Part shown: positions 16,638-27,100 of the stretch, in pieces
Position numbering within the stretch: the first letter of the stretch is position 1
Layout of the letters: every line of letters starts with the position of its first letter
From: an uncultured Sutterellaceae bacterium
GTDB taxonomy: Bacteria; Pseudomonadota; Gammaproteobacteria; Burkholderiales; Burkholderiaceae_F
Reading direction: 5' to 3'
Length of the DNA: 64,000 bases
Assembly: GCA_902797695.1 (NCBI GenBank)
Contig: CADBTW010000064.1
Span: 1-64,000, forward strand
The notes under the pieces: generated by a model
The model's input: the letters and a program-made list of their open reading frames with translations, nothing else
What the model was told of the DNA's origin: nothing
Databases searched by the model: none
Program-made: the position numbers and the translations under genes

Positions 16638-17966
16638 ATGGCAAACAGGAGCACCTGGGCGAGCCAGATCGGCTTCATCCTTTCAAGCGTCGGCGCCGCG
16701 GTCGGGCTCGGCGCGATATGGAAATTCCCCTACCTCGCAGGGAGCAACGGCGGAAGCGCGTTCTTCCTCCCCTACCTCGTCCTCACGTTCACGGTGGGCG
16801 TCGTGCTGCTCATCGCGGAAATCACTCTCGGCCGCGTGGCGAAGGGCTCGATCGTCCCCGCTTACCGGACGCTCGGCGGAAAGGGATTCCTTCCCTTCGC
16901 CTACATGGGAATCGTCACTGGATTCCTCGTGATGAGCTTCTACTCGGCTGTCGGCGGCTGGACGATCGCCTACTTCTTCGAAGCGCTCGCGGGTAGCGGG
17001 ATCGTCGCGGACAAGGCCTCGCTCGGCGCCCACTTCGCGGGGCTCGTCTCGAACCCCGTCTCCGCGCTCGGCCTCCAGGCCCTCTTCCTCGCGCTCACCG
17101 CGCTTGTCGTTTGCCGCGACGTGAGCGCCGGGATCGAACGGCTGAACAAGGTCCTGCTTCCCCTTTTCCTTGCGCTGATGGTGGTTGTGATCATCCGGGG
17201 CGTGACGCTCCCGGGCGCGATGAAGGGGGTTTCCTACCTTTTCAGCTTCGACGCGGGCCGCTTCACCGCGGCGAGCCTCTTCCAGGCGATGGGCTTCATG
17301 TTCTTCAGCCTCTGCGTCGGGTGCGGGTGCATGCTGGCCTACGGCTCGTACCTTTCCGAACGAGTCAACGTGGTCCGCAGCTGCTTCTGGATCACGTTCC
17401 TCTCGCTCCTCGCTTCGGTCCTCGGCGGCCTCATGGTGATGCCCGCCGTGTTCGCGTTCGGCCTTGACCCCGCTGCCGGCCCGGGACTCACGTTCGTCAC
17501 GATGCCGATTGTCTTCGCGCAACTGCCCTTCGGGAGCTTCTTCGCCGCGCTCTTCTACCTCTGCCTCATCTTCGCCGCCCTCACAAGCGCCGTCTCCCTG
17601 ATGGAGATAATCGTTTCCTGGTGCGTTGATGAGCTCCGGGTGACCCGCGGCCGGGCGACGATATACGTGTCCTTCGCACTCATGCTCACCGGAAGCCTCT
17701 GCTCGCTCTCGTTCGGCCCGCTCTCCGGAACGAAGGTGTTCGGGAAAACGTTCTTCGACCTCGCCGACTTCCTTTCGAGCAACATAGGGCTTCCGGTCGG
17801 CGGACTGGTCCTGTGCGCTGTCGCCGGGTTCTTCGCGTGGCCGCAGGTGAAGGACGTCCTCCTGCGCTCAGGGCTCAGCAAAACCGCGGCCAGCGTCTTC
17901 CGCTTCATCCTCACCGTGGCGAGCCCGGCGGTGATCCTGATCGTCCTCGTGGGCGGCCTTGTCTAG
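16638..17966 (+). CDS. Neurotransmitter:sodium symporter (NSS) family transporter
   Basis: 442-residue sodium-dependent amino acid symporter of the LeuT/NSS family with about 11-12 helices. The first helix shows the diagnostic unwound sodium/substrate site, VGAAVGLGAIWKFPYLAGSN (about residues 15-34). Bacterial members import amino acids such as Leu, Tyr, Trp or Met; the substrate here is open. The ATG at 16638 has GGAGACTGGAAG upstream. A perfect palindrome ATGCCTAGGCAT (16562-16573) lies in the upstream region and may be an operator. A strong hairpin follows the gene. Confidence 0.88.
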   Translation: MANRSTWASQIGFILSSVGAAVGLGAIWKFPYLAGSNGGSAFFLPYLVLTFTVGVVLLIAEITLGRVAKGSIVPAYRTLGGKGFLPFAYMGIVTGFLVMSFYSAVGGWTIAYFFEALAGSGIVADKASLGAHFAGLVSNPVSALGLQALFLALTALVVCRDVSAGIERLNKVLLPLFLALMVVVIIRGVTLPGAMKGVSYLFSFDAGRFTAASLFQAMGFMFFSLCVGCGCMLAYGSYLSERVNVVRSCFWITFLSLLASVLGGLMVMPAVFAFGLDPAAGPGLTFVTMPIVFAQLPFGSFFAALFYLCLIFAALTSAVSLMEIIVSWCVDELRVTRGRATIYVSFALMLTGSLCSLSFGPLSGTKVFGKTFFDLADFLSSNIGLPVGGLVLCAVAGFFAWPQVKDVLLRSGLSKTAASVFRFILTVASPAVILIVLVGGLV

Positions 17967-17984
17967 GCAGTCCCGCCGGGTGCC

Positions 17985-18037
17985 GGGAGAGAACGCGGGC
18001 AAGCGGCCGGGCTGATGAAGCCGCCCGGCTCTCTCCC
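17985..18037 (+). terminator. Structured 3' region after the NSS gene
   Basis: GGGAGAGA (17985-17992) pairs with TCTCTCCC (18030-18037). Inside it GCCGGGC (18006-18012) pairs with GCCCGGC (18023-18029). There is no T-run, so it is a terminator-like structure rather than a certain terminator. Confidence 0.4.
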
Positions 18038-18102
18038 TGCTCCGCTCCACTCCGCCGCGCATGCTGAAGCATCCGCATGCCGGGGCCCGCAGGGCAATTC
18101 CC

Positions 18103-18142
18103 CCAAAAGAAAAGTCCCAGACGCCTTAAGCGCTTGGGACTT
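18103..18142 (-). terminator. Original tRNA-Ser terminator, stranded by element insertion
   Basis: On the minus strand AAGTCCCA pairs with TGGGACTT and is followed by TTCTTTT. It sits directly outside the left att core, just where the terminator of the tRNA-Ser gene would have been before insertion. A closely similar hairpin flanks the right att core. Confidence 0.7.
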
Positions 18143-18150
18143 GATCATTG

Positions 18151-19734
18151 ATGGCGGAGAAGGAGGCGGTCGAGCAGTTCCGCAAGACCGGGAAGCACCT
18201 GGGCGTGTTTAAGAACGTGGCCGACGCGAACGCCTACGCGAAACAGCTGCACGAGGATCAGGCTCGCCTGTACGCCGACAAGTCCGAAGGCGGGGCTCCG
18301 GCTCCCTTCTCTGCGGCAGGCTCGAGCGCGCCCGCCGGGTACACGAACTCCCCGCGGTGGACGATCGACATCAACGCTCCCACCGGCGACCCCATCGTGG
18401 ACGCACTGCCTCCCCAGCAGAAACTCGCCGTCCTGCAGGAGGTCGTGTCCCAGAGGACGCAGCAGAGGACAGAAAGCCGGAACGACTTCAAGCGCCTTAT
18501 CGACAACTCTGTCGCGACCTACGCTGACACGGGCTCGGATCCGAATCCTCTCACCCGGGCGCAGTTCATCCAGGCATTTGGGCAGGTCGACGGCAACGAC
18601 GCCTACGACCGCTACGAGATCACCTGCCGAACGAACTCCGCCATCCACAACTTCCAGGGGATGACGAACGAGAACATCATGGCGACGCTCGAGGCCGCGA
18701 AGCCGACCCCCGGGGACAAGGACTACGCGGTCAAATCCAAGGCCTACGGCATCATGCAGAAGGCCGCGGAGTCCGTGATTTCCGGGCGAGCGAAGGATCC
18801 GGTGCAGACCGCTGTGCAGCAGGGTTCCTTCGGCATGAAGCCGATCGACTTCTCCGATCCGACCAAGGCTGCGGAACAGATCAAGGACCGCATTGCCGGC
18901 ATGTCCTCGATGAAGGACGCATGGGGAACCGGCGGCCGAATCCTCACGAAGCAGGAGGCCTCCGGGTTCGTGTCGCTACTCAATCAGCTGCCGGTCGACG
19001 GACGGGTCCAGTTCCTCTCGGCAATCAGCCGCGCGGCCGGTGCCAAGGCCGTCCCTGTCCTCGCCTCCCAGCTGAAGGACGGAAACCACGACTACGCTCT
19101 GGCGCTCTCCGCGATCGACGAGCGACCGGCTGATGGCGGCGGCGTGTCCATCGGCGAGATGTACCTCCGGGGCATGGACGCGGTGCAGCAGAAGCGGATC
19201 AAGATCCCGACCGGGCCGCAGGCCCCGGCGGCGAAGTTTTACGCCGCGCTCGGGGACGACCGGGACGGCTCCGCCGTGTTCGACATTCCCCAGGTCGCGG
19301 ACGAGACGGTGAAACTCGCCTACGGCATCTGGGCATACCGCACGGCCATGGGGCAGGGGCAGGGCATCGAGGACGCGCTGAAGACCGCGGTCGGCGAGGT
19401 CGCCGTCCACAACGGGAAGAAGATCATCCTCCCGAGGAACTTCGGGTACTCGAAGTGGTTCAGCACAGACTTCGGGAACCTGCTGCAGGCGAAGCAGCAG
19501 GAGGTCGCGAAGACCGGGAACACCTTCTACGTCTACAACCCGGGGACGGGTAAGTACAGGTCCATGACTTCGGAACAGTTCGCCGAGGTTCTCCCGCGGC
19601 TCCAGTTGCAGACACACCACCAGAACCCGGACGGCTCGGTCGAGTACAAGGTTCTGTCCGGCGGCCGGTACGTGACCCAGAAGGACGGGAAGCGGAGCGT
19701 CGACTCTTATGTGACTCTCGGAGGAGGCAGGTAG
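18151..19734 (+). CDS. Phage virion protein fragment, 5'-truncated at attL
   Basis: About 527 residues remain of a larger phage structural protein, probably an internal virion or ejection protein. The first residues, EAVEQFRKTGKHLGVFKN..ANAYAKQLHEDQA, match the segment that in full-length relatives follows an N-terminal 'IPT...DG' motif; here that motif and everything before it are missing. The remaining open frame begins at an ATG that lies across the attL boundary (TTG also possible at 18148), with no ribosome site. The rest is soluble, Ala/Gln-rich and without membrane segments. It is followed after 3 bases by the polyvalent protein gene. Expression is doubtful because the native start and promoter are gone. 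Confidence 0.65.
   Translation: MAEKEAVEQFRKTGKHLGVFKNVADANAYAKQLHEDQARLYADKSEGGAPAPFSAAGSSAPAGYTNSPRWTIDINAPTGDPIVDALPPQQKLAVLQEVVSQRTQQRTESRNDFKRLIDNSVATYADTGSDPNPLTRAQFIQAFGQVDGNDAYDRYEITCRTNSAIHNFQGMTNENIMATLEAAKPTPGDKDYAVKSKAYGIMQKAAESVISGRAKDPVQTAVQQGSFGMKPIDFSDPTKAAEQIKDRIAGMSSMKDAWGTGGRILTKQEASGFVSLLNQLPVDGRVQFLSAISRAAGAKAVPVLASQLKDGNHDYALALSAIDERPADGGGVSIGEMYLRGMDAVQQKRIKIPTGPQAPAAKFYAALGDDRDGSAVFDIPQVADETVKLAYGIWAYRTAMGQGQGIEDALKTAVGEVAVHNGKKIILPRNFGYSKWFSTDFGNLLQAKQQEVAKTGNTFYVYNPGTGKYRSMTSEQFAEVLPRLQLQTHHQNPDGSVEYKVLSGGRYVTQKDGKRSVDSYVTLGGGR
18152..18166. repeat. Left attachment core (attL)
   Basis: TGGCGGAGAAGGAGG is identical to the 3' end of tRNA-Ser(GCU), including CCA, at 29198-29212. 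Outside the 15 bases the two sites diverge. Confidence 0.8.
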
Positions 19735-19737
19735 GCC

Positions 19738-22700
19738 ATGATTCTCCAGGATGTATTCCACCCCGAGCAGATGGGGCAGCGGTTCTCGTCTGAAGAGATG
19801 GCGAAGATGGACGAGGAGGCGAAGACCGACACCTCGCTCCCGATGGCCTTCAAGGCCGAGCCGGGGTTCTTTGATGGCATGGGGACGGGCGCCTGGAAGG
19901 GCCTCGTCTACGGCGCGGAGAAGACTGGAAGCTCCATCCTCGGAGCCGCGAGCTCAACGATCGCGAGTCCTCTCTCCGTGCAGTACGCCGCCGAGGAAGC
20001 GAATGACGTGCTCGCCGCCAATGGCGCGAGTGCACGCATCGCCGACACTGCCGCATTCGGCAGGCAGCAGTCCGAGTCTTTCGACCGCAAGGCGAAGGAA
20101 CTCCGCGACGACTCGAAGCACTACGAGGTCGACGCCGCGACCATGGGCACGGCCGCGCAGATCCTGCACGGCCTCACTTCCACGATTCCCCAGGCGATCG
20201 GGTACGGCATGGTCGCTGGCCCTGCCGGGGGCTCCGTGCTGTTCGGTGCCGACATGGGCATCCGCACGGCGCAGGAGCTGAAGGACAAGGGCGTGGACGA
20301 ACGAACGGCGACCAATACCGGCATGGCTTCCTTCGTGTCGAACGCGCTCGGCATGAGGCTCCCTGCTGCATTCGGCCCGAACAGGATCGTGTCCGCCCTT
20401 GCAGGCGGCGCGGTGAATGTCGGGACTACCGGGGCCGAGCAGGGAGCAATCTCCTACATCCTCGCCAACCAGGACTACAAGAAGCTCTCCGAACAGTATC
20501 AGCTGACGCTGCCGGGTGCCGCGACTAGCGCCTTCTTCGGGGCCGCCATGGGCGCGCTCTTCTTCCACTCGAAGCCCGCGACAATTCGCAGGGCCGAAGA
20601 GAAGGCAACAGCCGCCCAGGTCGAGGACACGCTCTACGCCCGCCTGATGGCGACAGAAACCTACAAGGGCAAGGAGAAGGAAGCCCGGGCAACGGCTACG
20701 GCTCAGGCCCGTAGCGCGATCAATCTGGCTAGTGCGGCCGGGCAGAACGTGATGGACATCCTGCCGAAGATCACGTTCGACAAGGAAGGGAAGGCGAACG
20801 TCCCGGAAGGCGCGCTACAGATGCCAAAGACGGGACCCTATCCCTGGAAATACGGGGACCACGTTTCTGCAACTCCCAACAGAGCTGTTGACACAACTGT
20901 CGTCAACAGTAACTCCATTCGCCCGTTGCTTTCTTCTGACGGAAGGATCGTTACCAGCATCAAAAACATTGCTCACGCCCTTTCGAGCTATGTCACCATT
21001 TATTCGAATAAAAGCGTAAAGGTACCCCCTCGTGTGAAGCTAATTAACTCCGGTGACACCGGATGGGAATTAACCTTAAGTGGTGCGGATAGGGCAGAAA
21101 TTGCGAGCAAAATCGCCGAGGAGGTGACAGAAAACCCCGGAATTGGGAAAGCACTTGAAGCCGCTGTCCAAAATCTTCCTGAAATTGTCCGCAAGGCCTT
21201 TTTGGCAGAAAGTTTCAGGGACAACAAGAAAGCTCAGGGGGTTAAAGACGAACACGGGCTACGAGCAATTCACCGCCTTTATTCTGCTGTCGTAATCGAT
21301 GGGAAGCTTTACGCGGTAAAGCTGACAGTAAAAGACCGAATTGGCGAAACTGATAAAGAGATAAAAAGCCCAAAGGACAACAGGCTTTCTCTTTATTCAC
21401 TTTCGGGGATTGAGGCAGAGGAGATTGGGGCACCCTTGGGCGGCAGTGGAGGCCACCCCTCGAAAGGGCAGTCCTTCGGCCCCTCTCCCAAGGGTAAGGT
21501 AATTATACGGCATTTGCTCTCAGGAGTTTATCGAGACGGGGATGTTGTATATACCGGCAAAACAAAAGAATTTAAATCAAAATTCTTTGAACCATACGAT
21601 AAGGCGATGGAGTCTGAAGGCGGTGTCTATTACAACGACCCCAATGACCCGTACCTTAAAGAAGCGCTTCAAAGAGAAGCGGAAAATCAGCGTTTATGGC
21701 AATCCGTCAGAGGGTTTTATGTTCCTGGTGACAACTCCATCCACCTGACACCGGACGCGAACCTCGCGACCTTCTCGCACGAGTGGGGGCACTGGTACCT
21801 TACGAACCTCTTCCAGTTTGCGAAGGATGGCCGCATCACTGCTGAGATGCAGGAGGATGTCGGCACCCTCCTCCGGTCCTTCGGCATCAAGAGCCTCGAG
21901 GACTGGGACGCCCTTGGGTTCGAGGGGCAGGAACGGTTCCAGGAACAGTTCGCCCGGCAGCTCGAGCAGTACCTCGCGACCGGGAAGGCTCCGAGCCCCG
22001 GGCTCCGCTACATCTTCGAAACTATCGCGGACACGATCCGCGAGGCCTACCGTGGGTTCCGAGGGGATGCACCGTCCGCGATTGCGGCCGAGTACAAGGC
22101 GCAGACTGGCGCGGACCTTCCTCCCATGAGCAAGGAAGTGAAGGAAGTCTTCGACCGGATGTACAGGGACTCGGATGCGGACGCCGTCACGCCCGATCAG
22201 GTCGCCGCCGCCCGCACCGTGCAGGCCTCGAGGGTCGGAGAAGAGAAGCGGAACAAGCTCCGCGAGACTTCCGACTCGAAGCCGATCGACGTCGAGGAGA
22301 GAGCGCAGCGAGCCGCCGCGAGGGCCGAGGCGAAGGCGGTTAACGACATCCTGGACGGTCGCCCGGTCGACGTGTCGAGCGAGATCGGGGACATGGACAT
22401 CAGCGACCGGAAGGTCGACACCCTGAACGCCGACTTCGCCCGTACCTACATGGACGCCGACACCGGGACCGTGGTCGTGCTGCAGAACCGCGACCGCACC
22501 CGCGTTGCCTCGCGGATCCAGATGAACTCGATCGCAGCGCACCCGCAGTACGGGCTCCTCAGCTTCAGCCGCGGGACCTCGGGCGGAGCCCCGATCGTTT
22601 CCTTCGGGAAGCTCCCGCCGAAGGCGCAGCTCGGGCGGCACGACGTTGTTACCGACACGACCGGGGCCCGAACCCCGATCGTGTACGCCGTAGTCGAGGC

Positions 22701-24192
22701 GGACGATGTCCTGACCTCGAACGGCATCGACGGCTCGGTGAACAAAGGGTACGGGGATCCGGCGAGGATGAACGCGGTCGCGGGTAACGGCCGCGCCACC
22801 GGCATCACCGAAGCCTACAGGCGCGGCACCGCGGACAAGTACCGTGCCGACCTCGAGGCAGATTCCATCCACGGCGTGAGCCCCGAAGTGATCAGGGGCA
22901 TGAAGCACCCGATGCTCGTCCGCATCATGTCGCCGAGCGACGTCACGACCGGTTTTATTTCCCGGTCGAACCAGGACGTCACGCTGGCTCGGTCGGACGT
23001 TGAGATCGCGCGCGAGGATGCGCCGAAGATCCGCGCCCGGATCGGGGAGTACCAGTTCGACGAGAACGGGAAGCCGACGAAGAACACCGTGAATGATTTC
23101 ATTGCGGACCTCCATGAGCCGAACGCGCTGGGCACCCTGCTCAACGCGCGCGGCGAGCCGACCCCGGAGGCGGTGCGCAGGATCCAGCAGGCCGTTTTCT
23201 ACGAGGCGTACCGGGATCCGGTCCTCGCGTCGCTCTTCTCCGAGGACCTCGACCCCGGCATCGTCCGCGTGCTTAACGCGCTGGTGAGCGTAGCTCCGCA
23301 GATCATCAAGCTGCGCGAAGCAAGCGACGGGAAGCTCGACCTCGCCCGCCCGATCGTCGAGGCGGTGAACATGCTGTACACCGCGATGAAGGCGGCCAAG
23401 GGAAAGAGCGGCACCTCCAGCAAGGCAAGCGACGCCGTGGTCGCAAATCAGAACCCGCTCCTCGATTCCCTCGCCGCGCAGCCGTTCCTGCAGTTTTTCA
23501 AGGACAACGCGAACAGCGCCGCCGCGATCCGCAGGCTCCTCGAGCCGACCATCGCGTGGGCACGGGCAACGTTGGACTCGAGTGACACGTCCGGGCTATT
23601 CGGAGAGGCCGGGGCATGGACTAGGGACCTCGCCGATGTGGTCCATGAGATGAGGTCGATCGAGAACAACATGCGGCAGGCCGCCGGGCTAGAACCTCTC
23701 CCTGAGGTCGACACCGCCGCGGTCCGCGCCGACCTCGAGGCCCGGGCCAAGGCTGCGGAGGAAGCGGCGAAGGCAGAGGAAGCCAAAGCGCCGAAGACTC
23801 AGGAGCGGGAGGCCGGGGCCAATCCGGCAGACGAACTGGACGACCGCGACCTCGCGGACGCCGAGGAGGCAGCCCGGGTCGAGCAGGAGCAGCAGGAAGC
23901 CGAAGCGGACGCGCAGGCCGCCGCAGAGGCGGAACAGGCCGACCTCGCCTCGAGGCGCGAGGAAGCGAAGGCGATATTCGACGAGCAGAAGATCGACTCC
24001 ACCCGGGTCGCGCAGGTCATGCAGGACTTCCCCGACATGCAGGTGACGATCATGGACGCGAACGGGCAGGAGATCAAGGTGGACGTCGCCGAGGCCATGC
24101 GCCGCGCGGACGCCGAGATCGAACAGGCTGATGTTGATGCTGCGGCCCTCGGAAAGGCTGCCGCCTGCATGCTTAACAACAGGGGTATCTAA
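19738..24192 (+). CDS. Large polyvalent phage protein with zincin and ParB-like nuclease domains
   Basis: 1484-residue phage-type polyvalent protein. The N-terminal 270 residues are Gly/Ala-rich and partly hydrophobic, as in proteins packaged in the virion. Residues about 375-665 are encoded by a GC-poor insert and include an LPD3-like motif (VVIDGKLYAVKLTVKD, about 517-532). A zinc metallopeptidase motif HEWGH is at 681-685 (TFSHEWGHWYL). A DdrB-like ParB/Srx nuclease domain spans about 920-1180 with its signature NAVAGNGRATGITEAY at 1012-1027. An acidic, Ala-rich coiled coil covers about 1325-1420. Such proteins are thought to be injected with phage DNA to act on host targets early in infection. 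The next gene starts directly at the stop codon (TAA-ATG). Confidence 0.75.
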   Translation: MILQDVFHPEQMGQRFSSEEMAKMDEEAKTDTSLPMAFKAEPGFFDGMGTGAWKGLVYGAEKTGSSILGAASSTIASPLSVQYAAEEANDVLAANGASARIADTAAFGRQQSESFDRKAKELRDDSKHYEVDAATMGTAAQILHGLTSTIPQAIGYGMVAGPAGGSVLFGADMGIRTAQELKDKGVDERTATNTGMASFVSNALGMRLPAAFGPNRIVSALAGGAVNVGTTGAEQGAISYILANQDYKKLSEQYQLTLPGAATSAFFGAAMGALFFHSKPATIRRAEEKATAAQVEDTLYARLMATETYKGKEKEARATATAQARSAINLASAAGQNVMDILPKITFDKEGKANVPEGALQMPKTGPYPWKYGDHVSATPNRAVDTTVVNSNSIRPLLSSDGRIVTSIKNIAHALSSYVTIYSNKSVKVPPRVKLINSGDTGWELTLSGADRAEIASKIAEEVTENPGIGKALEAAVQNLPEIVRKAFLAESFRDNKKAQGVKDEHGLRAIHRLYSAVVIDGKLYAVKLTVKDRIGETDKEIKSPKDNRLSLYSLSGIEAEEIGAPLGGSGGHPSKGQSFGPSPKGKVIIRHLLSGVYRDGDVVYTGKTKEFKSKFFEPYDKAMESEGGVYYNDPNDPYLKEALQREAENQRLWQSVRGFYVPGDNSIHLTPDANLATFSHEWGHWYLTNLFQFAKDGRITAEMQEDVGTLLRSFGIKSLEDWDALGFEGQERFQEQFARQLEQYLATGKAPSPGLRYIFETIADTIREAYRGFRGDAPSAIAAEYKAQTGADLPPMSKEVKEVFDRMYRDSDADAVTPDQVAAARTVQASRVGEEKRNKLRETSDSKPIDVEERAQRAAARAEAKAVNDILDGRPVDVSSEIGDMDISDRKVDTLNADFARTYMDADTGTVVVLQNRDRTRVASRIQMNSIAAHPQYGLLSFSRGTSGGAPIVSFGKLPPKAQLGRHDVVTDTTGARTPIVYAVVEADDVLTSNGIDGSVNKGYGDPARMNAVAGNGRATGITEAYRRGTADKYRADLEADSIHGVSPEVIRGMKHPMLVRIMSPSDVTTGFISRSNQDVTLARSDVEIAREDAPKIRARIGEYQFDENGKPTKNTVNDFIADLHEPNALGTLLNARGEPTPEAVRRIQQAVFYEAYRDPVLASLFSEDLDPGIVRVLNALVSVAPQIIKLREASDGKLDLARPIVEAVNMLYTAMKAAKGKSGTSSKASDAVVANQNPLLDSLAAQPFLQFFKDNANSAAAIRRLLEPTIAWARATLDSSDTSGLFGEAGAWTRDLADVVHEMRSIENNMRQAAGLEPLPEVDTAAVRADLEARAKAAEEAAKAEEAKAPKTQEREAGANPADELDDRDLADAEEAARVEQEQQEAEADAQAAAEAEQADLASRREEAKAIFDEQKIDSTRVAQVMQDFPDMQVTIMDANGQEIKVDVAEAMRRADAEIEQADVDAAALGKAAACMLNNRGI

Positions 24193-27100
24193 ATGTACGC
24201 AGAGTGCAAGTTCAAGGTGTCCGAGGTCCTCGGGCGGAAGCTGACCGACCGGGAAGCGGAACAGATGACGGAATCCATCCGGCAGGCCATGACGCGGCTG
24301 CGGCACTCCGACCCCGAGTGGGGAAGGAAGAACAAATGGGAAAGGGTTTCCGCCGCGGCGAAGGAGGTCGCTAAGACCTACCAGGTGAACGCCCGGCAGC
24401 GGAAGGCCGCGCTGCAGAAGCAGGTGATCGCGCAGGCCGAATGCCTTCGGCAGTACTCGAGACTCGGGACCGACGAGGACACGCACGCCTTCAGCGCCGT
24501 GGCCCAAATGCTCAACCTCGCCTGGAAGCGGAGCAACGGCGTCGCGAACGAGTACCTCAGCCAAATGCTCGACACGATCAACGGCATGAAGGGCCGGATC
24601 TTCGGCATGGTCGAGGACGCGAACGACGTGCGGGACTTTGTCCGCGAGGCCTTCGGCGAGCGGACCGGGAACGAGGAAGTGCACAAGGCGTGGCTCGCCT
24701 TCTCGAAGACCTCGAACGAGATGCGCGAGCGGCTCGTCGCGAACGGGGTAGACATCGGGAAAATCGGGTACGGGTACATTCCTCAGTCTCATGACTCCTG
24801 GCGAGTGAGGGAAGCAGCCAAGGTCCTCGGCGCGGACAAGAACGGCGTGAACAACGTGCAGGCGTGGGTCGACTTCATCAAGCCGCTCCTCGACCGGGAC
24901 AAGTACACAAATGACAACGGGAACGTGATGACGGACGACGAGCTCGACGCCGTCCTCCGGGCGACCTACATGGACATCGTGACGGGCGGGAATCCCGATC
25001 CGTCCCTCAGCACGATCGCGGAGGACGCCTCGAAGCGCATGCGCCGACCCGGAGCCCGGCGCTTCCAGTCCCGGTTCCTCCACTTCAAGGACGCCGGCTC
25101 CTTCATCGAGTACGAATCCATGTTCGGCAAGGGAAGCCTCTCGGGGACCTTGATCGGACACGTGCAGAAGATGGCGCTCGATATCGCCCTCGTTGAAAAC
25201 TTCGGCCCGAACGCAGGCGCGACCTTCGACTTCCTCAAGAATCTGGCCAAGGGCGAGGCCCAGAACGCTGCGGCTACCGAGAGCACCATGAGGCTATCCT
25301 CGAAGTTTTCGGACGTGGGCCTCGACGCGATCTGGGCGAACCTTACGGGCGAGACCGGGCAGACCGCGATCAACCACGAATTGCGGGCGGAGTTCTTCCA
25401 GGGCTTCCGCAACCTAAACGTGATCGGCAAGCTCGGCAAGGCCTTTATCGCATCCTTCAGCGACATCCCGTCCTACTTCGTCGCTACCGGCTTCAATCGC
25501 ATGAGCTTCATGCAGGGGCTCAAGTTCCTGCCGCTCGCATACGGCAAGGGCTGGAAGGAATACGCGACCCGCATGGGCATCATGTCCGAGGGAATGGTGT
25601 CCGACTTCAACAGGTGGAGCGGCGAGAACCTGACGGAGGGATGGACCGGAAAGCTCGCGAACCTCACCATGAAGGCGTCCTTCCTCACGCAGTTCACGGA
25701 CGCGACCCGCCGGGCCTTCTCGCTCAACATGCTCGCGGCTGCGGGGAAGATGTCCCGGTCCGACTGGAAGGCGCTTGATGCCTACGACCGGGCTCGGCTC
25801 GAGGCCGCCGGAATCGACGAGGTCGACTGGAAGATCTTCAGACTTGCCGGCGCTGAAGAACACAAAGGTGTTTGGTTCCTCAACCCGCAGCGGCTGCGGA
25901 AACTGAACGAAAAGACCACGGACGAGAAGCTCGTGGAGCTCGGGTTCACCGACCCGAGGATCACCCGCGAGCGGCTACGCGAGGCCCCGGCGAAGCTCCT
26001 CAGCTGGGTGACCGCAGAGAGCGAGATGGCGTCCCTCAACCCCGACCTCATCTCCCGCTCGATGACGAACCTGGGCACGCAGAAGGGCTCCATCAGCGGC
26101 GAGATCGCCCGGAGTTTCTTCCTCTTCAAGGGGTTCCCGATCGCCTACATGAGGCAGCACTGGGAACGGGCCCAGTGGCTCCAGCGGCACGGATCAAGGG
26201 CGAACAGGATCGAGTACCTCGCTGCCATGGCTGTAACGTCCACCGTATTCGGAGCGCTGTCGCTCCAGGTGCAGAACTTGCTGAACGGCAAGGACCTGCA
26301 GGACATGTCGGACTCGAAGTTCTGGCTCGCGGCCATGACGAAGGGAGGCGGCCTCGGGTTCCTCGGGGACTTCATCGCGAACGGCCTCGACGACAACAGC
26401 AGGTACGGATCCTGGGGCACGATCCAGTTCCTCGGCCCGATCGCGGGGGACGTGCTTGAGGGCTACGACCTCGCGACGAGCATCATCGACGAGAAGATAA
26501 GCCCGGATGCCTCGACCACGCCTCCCATATATGAGAGCGTGTTCGGGTCCGCGGGGAATTACCCCGGGGCGGTTAGCTACTTCGAGCAGCGCAGGTGGTT
26601 CGGCGGGACCCTGAACCAGCCGAACAACATCTGGGCGACCAAGAGCGGAACCGAGAGCATGATGGCGTACTCGCTGCCGACCCAGGACGACGACCGCATC
26701 GCGGTACGGGTGGCCGCGCGCGAGGCGAACCGGATCCAGCACATCGTTCCGCTCGCGCACCTGATGCTGCTTACTGGCGCGGCTGAGTGGCGGGTGTCGC
26801 CCGCGAACTCGGACGCGATCACTCCGAGCTCGATGTCCGTGCGGCCGCAGTCTTACGTCGGGGCGAACAACGTGCAGCCGCTTGTCGTGAACTCGGCTAT
26901 GCTCTTCGCCGCCGCCCGGGGCGGGCATATCAGGGAATGCGGGTACAACTGGCAGGCGAGCGGGTACGTAAGCTCGGACGTGTGCCTGCGGGCCCCGCAC
27001 CTCTTCGACAACCAAAGCGTGCTCGACATGACGTATGCGCAGGCTCCGTGGCCGATCGCTTTCATCGTGTCCTCGAGCGGGCGTCTGATTGCCTACACCT

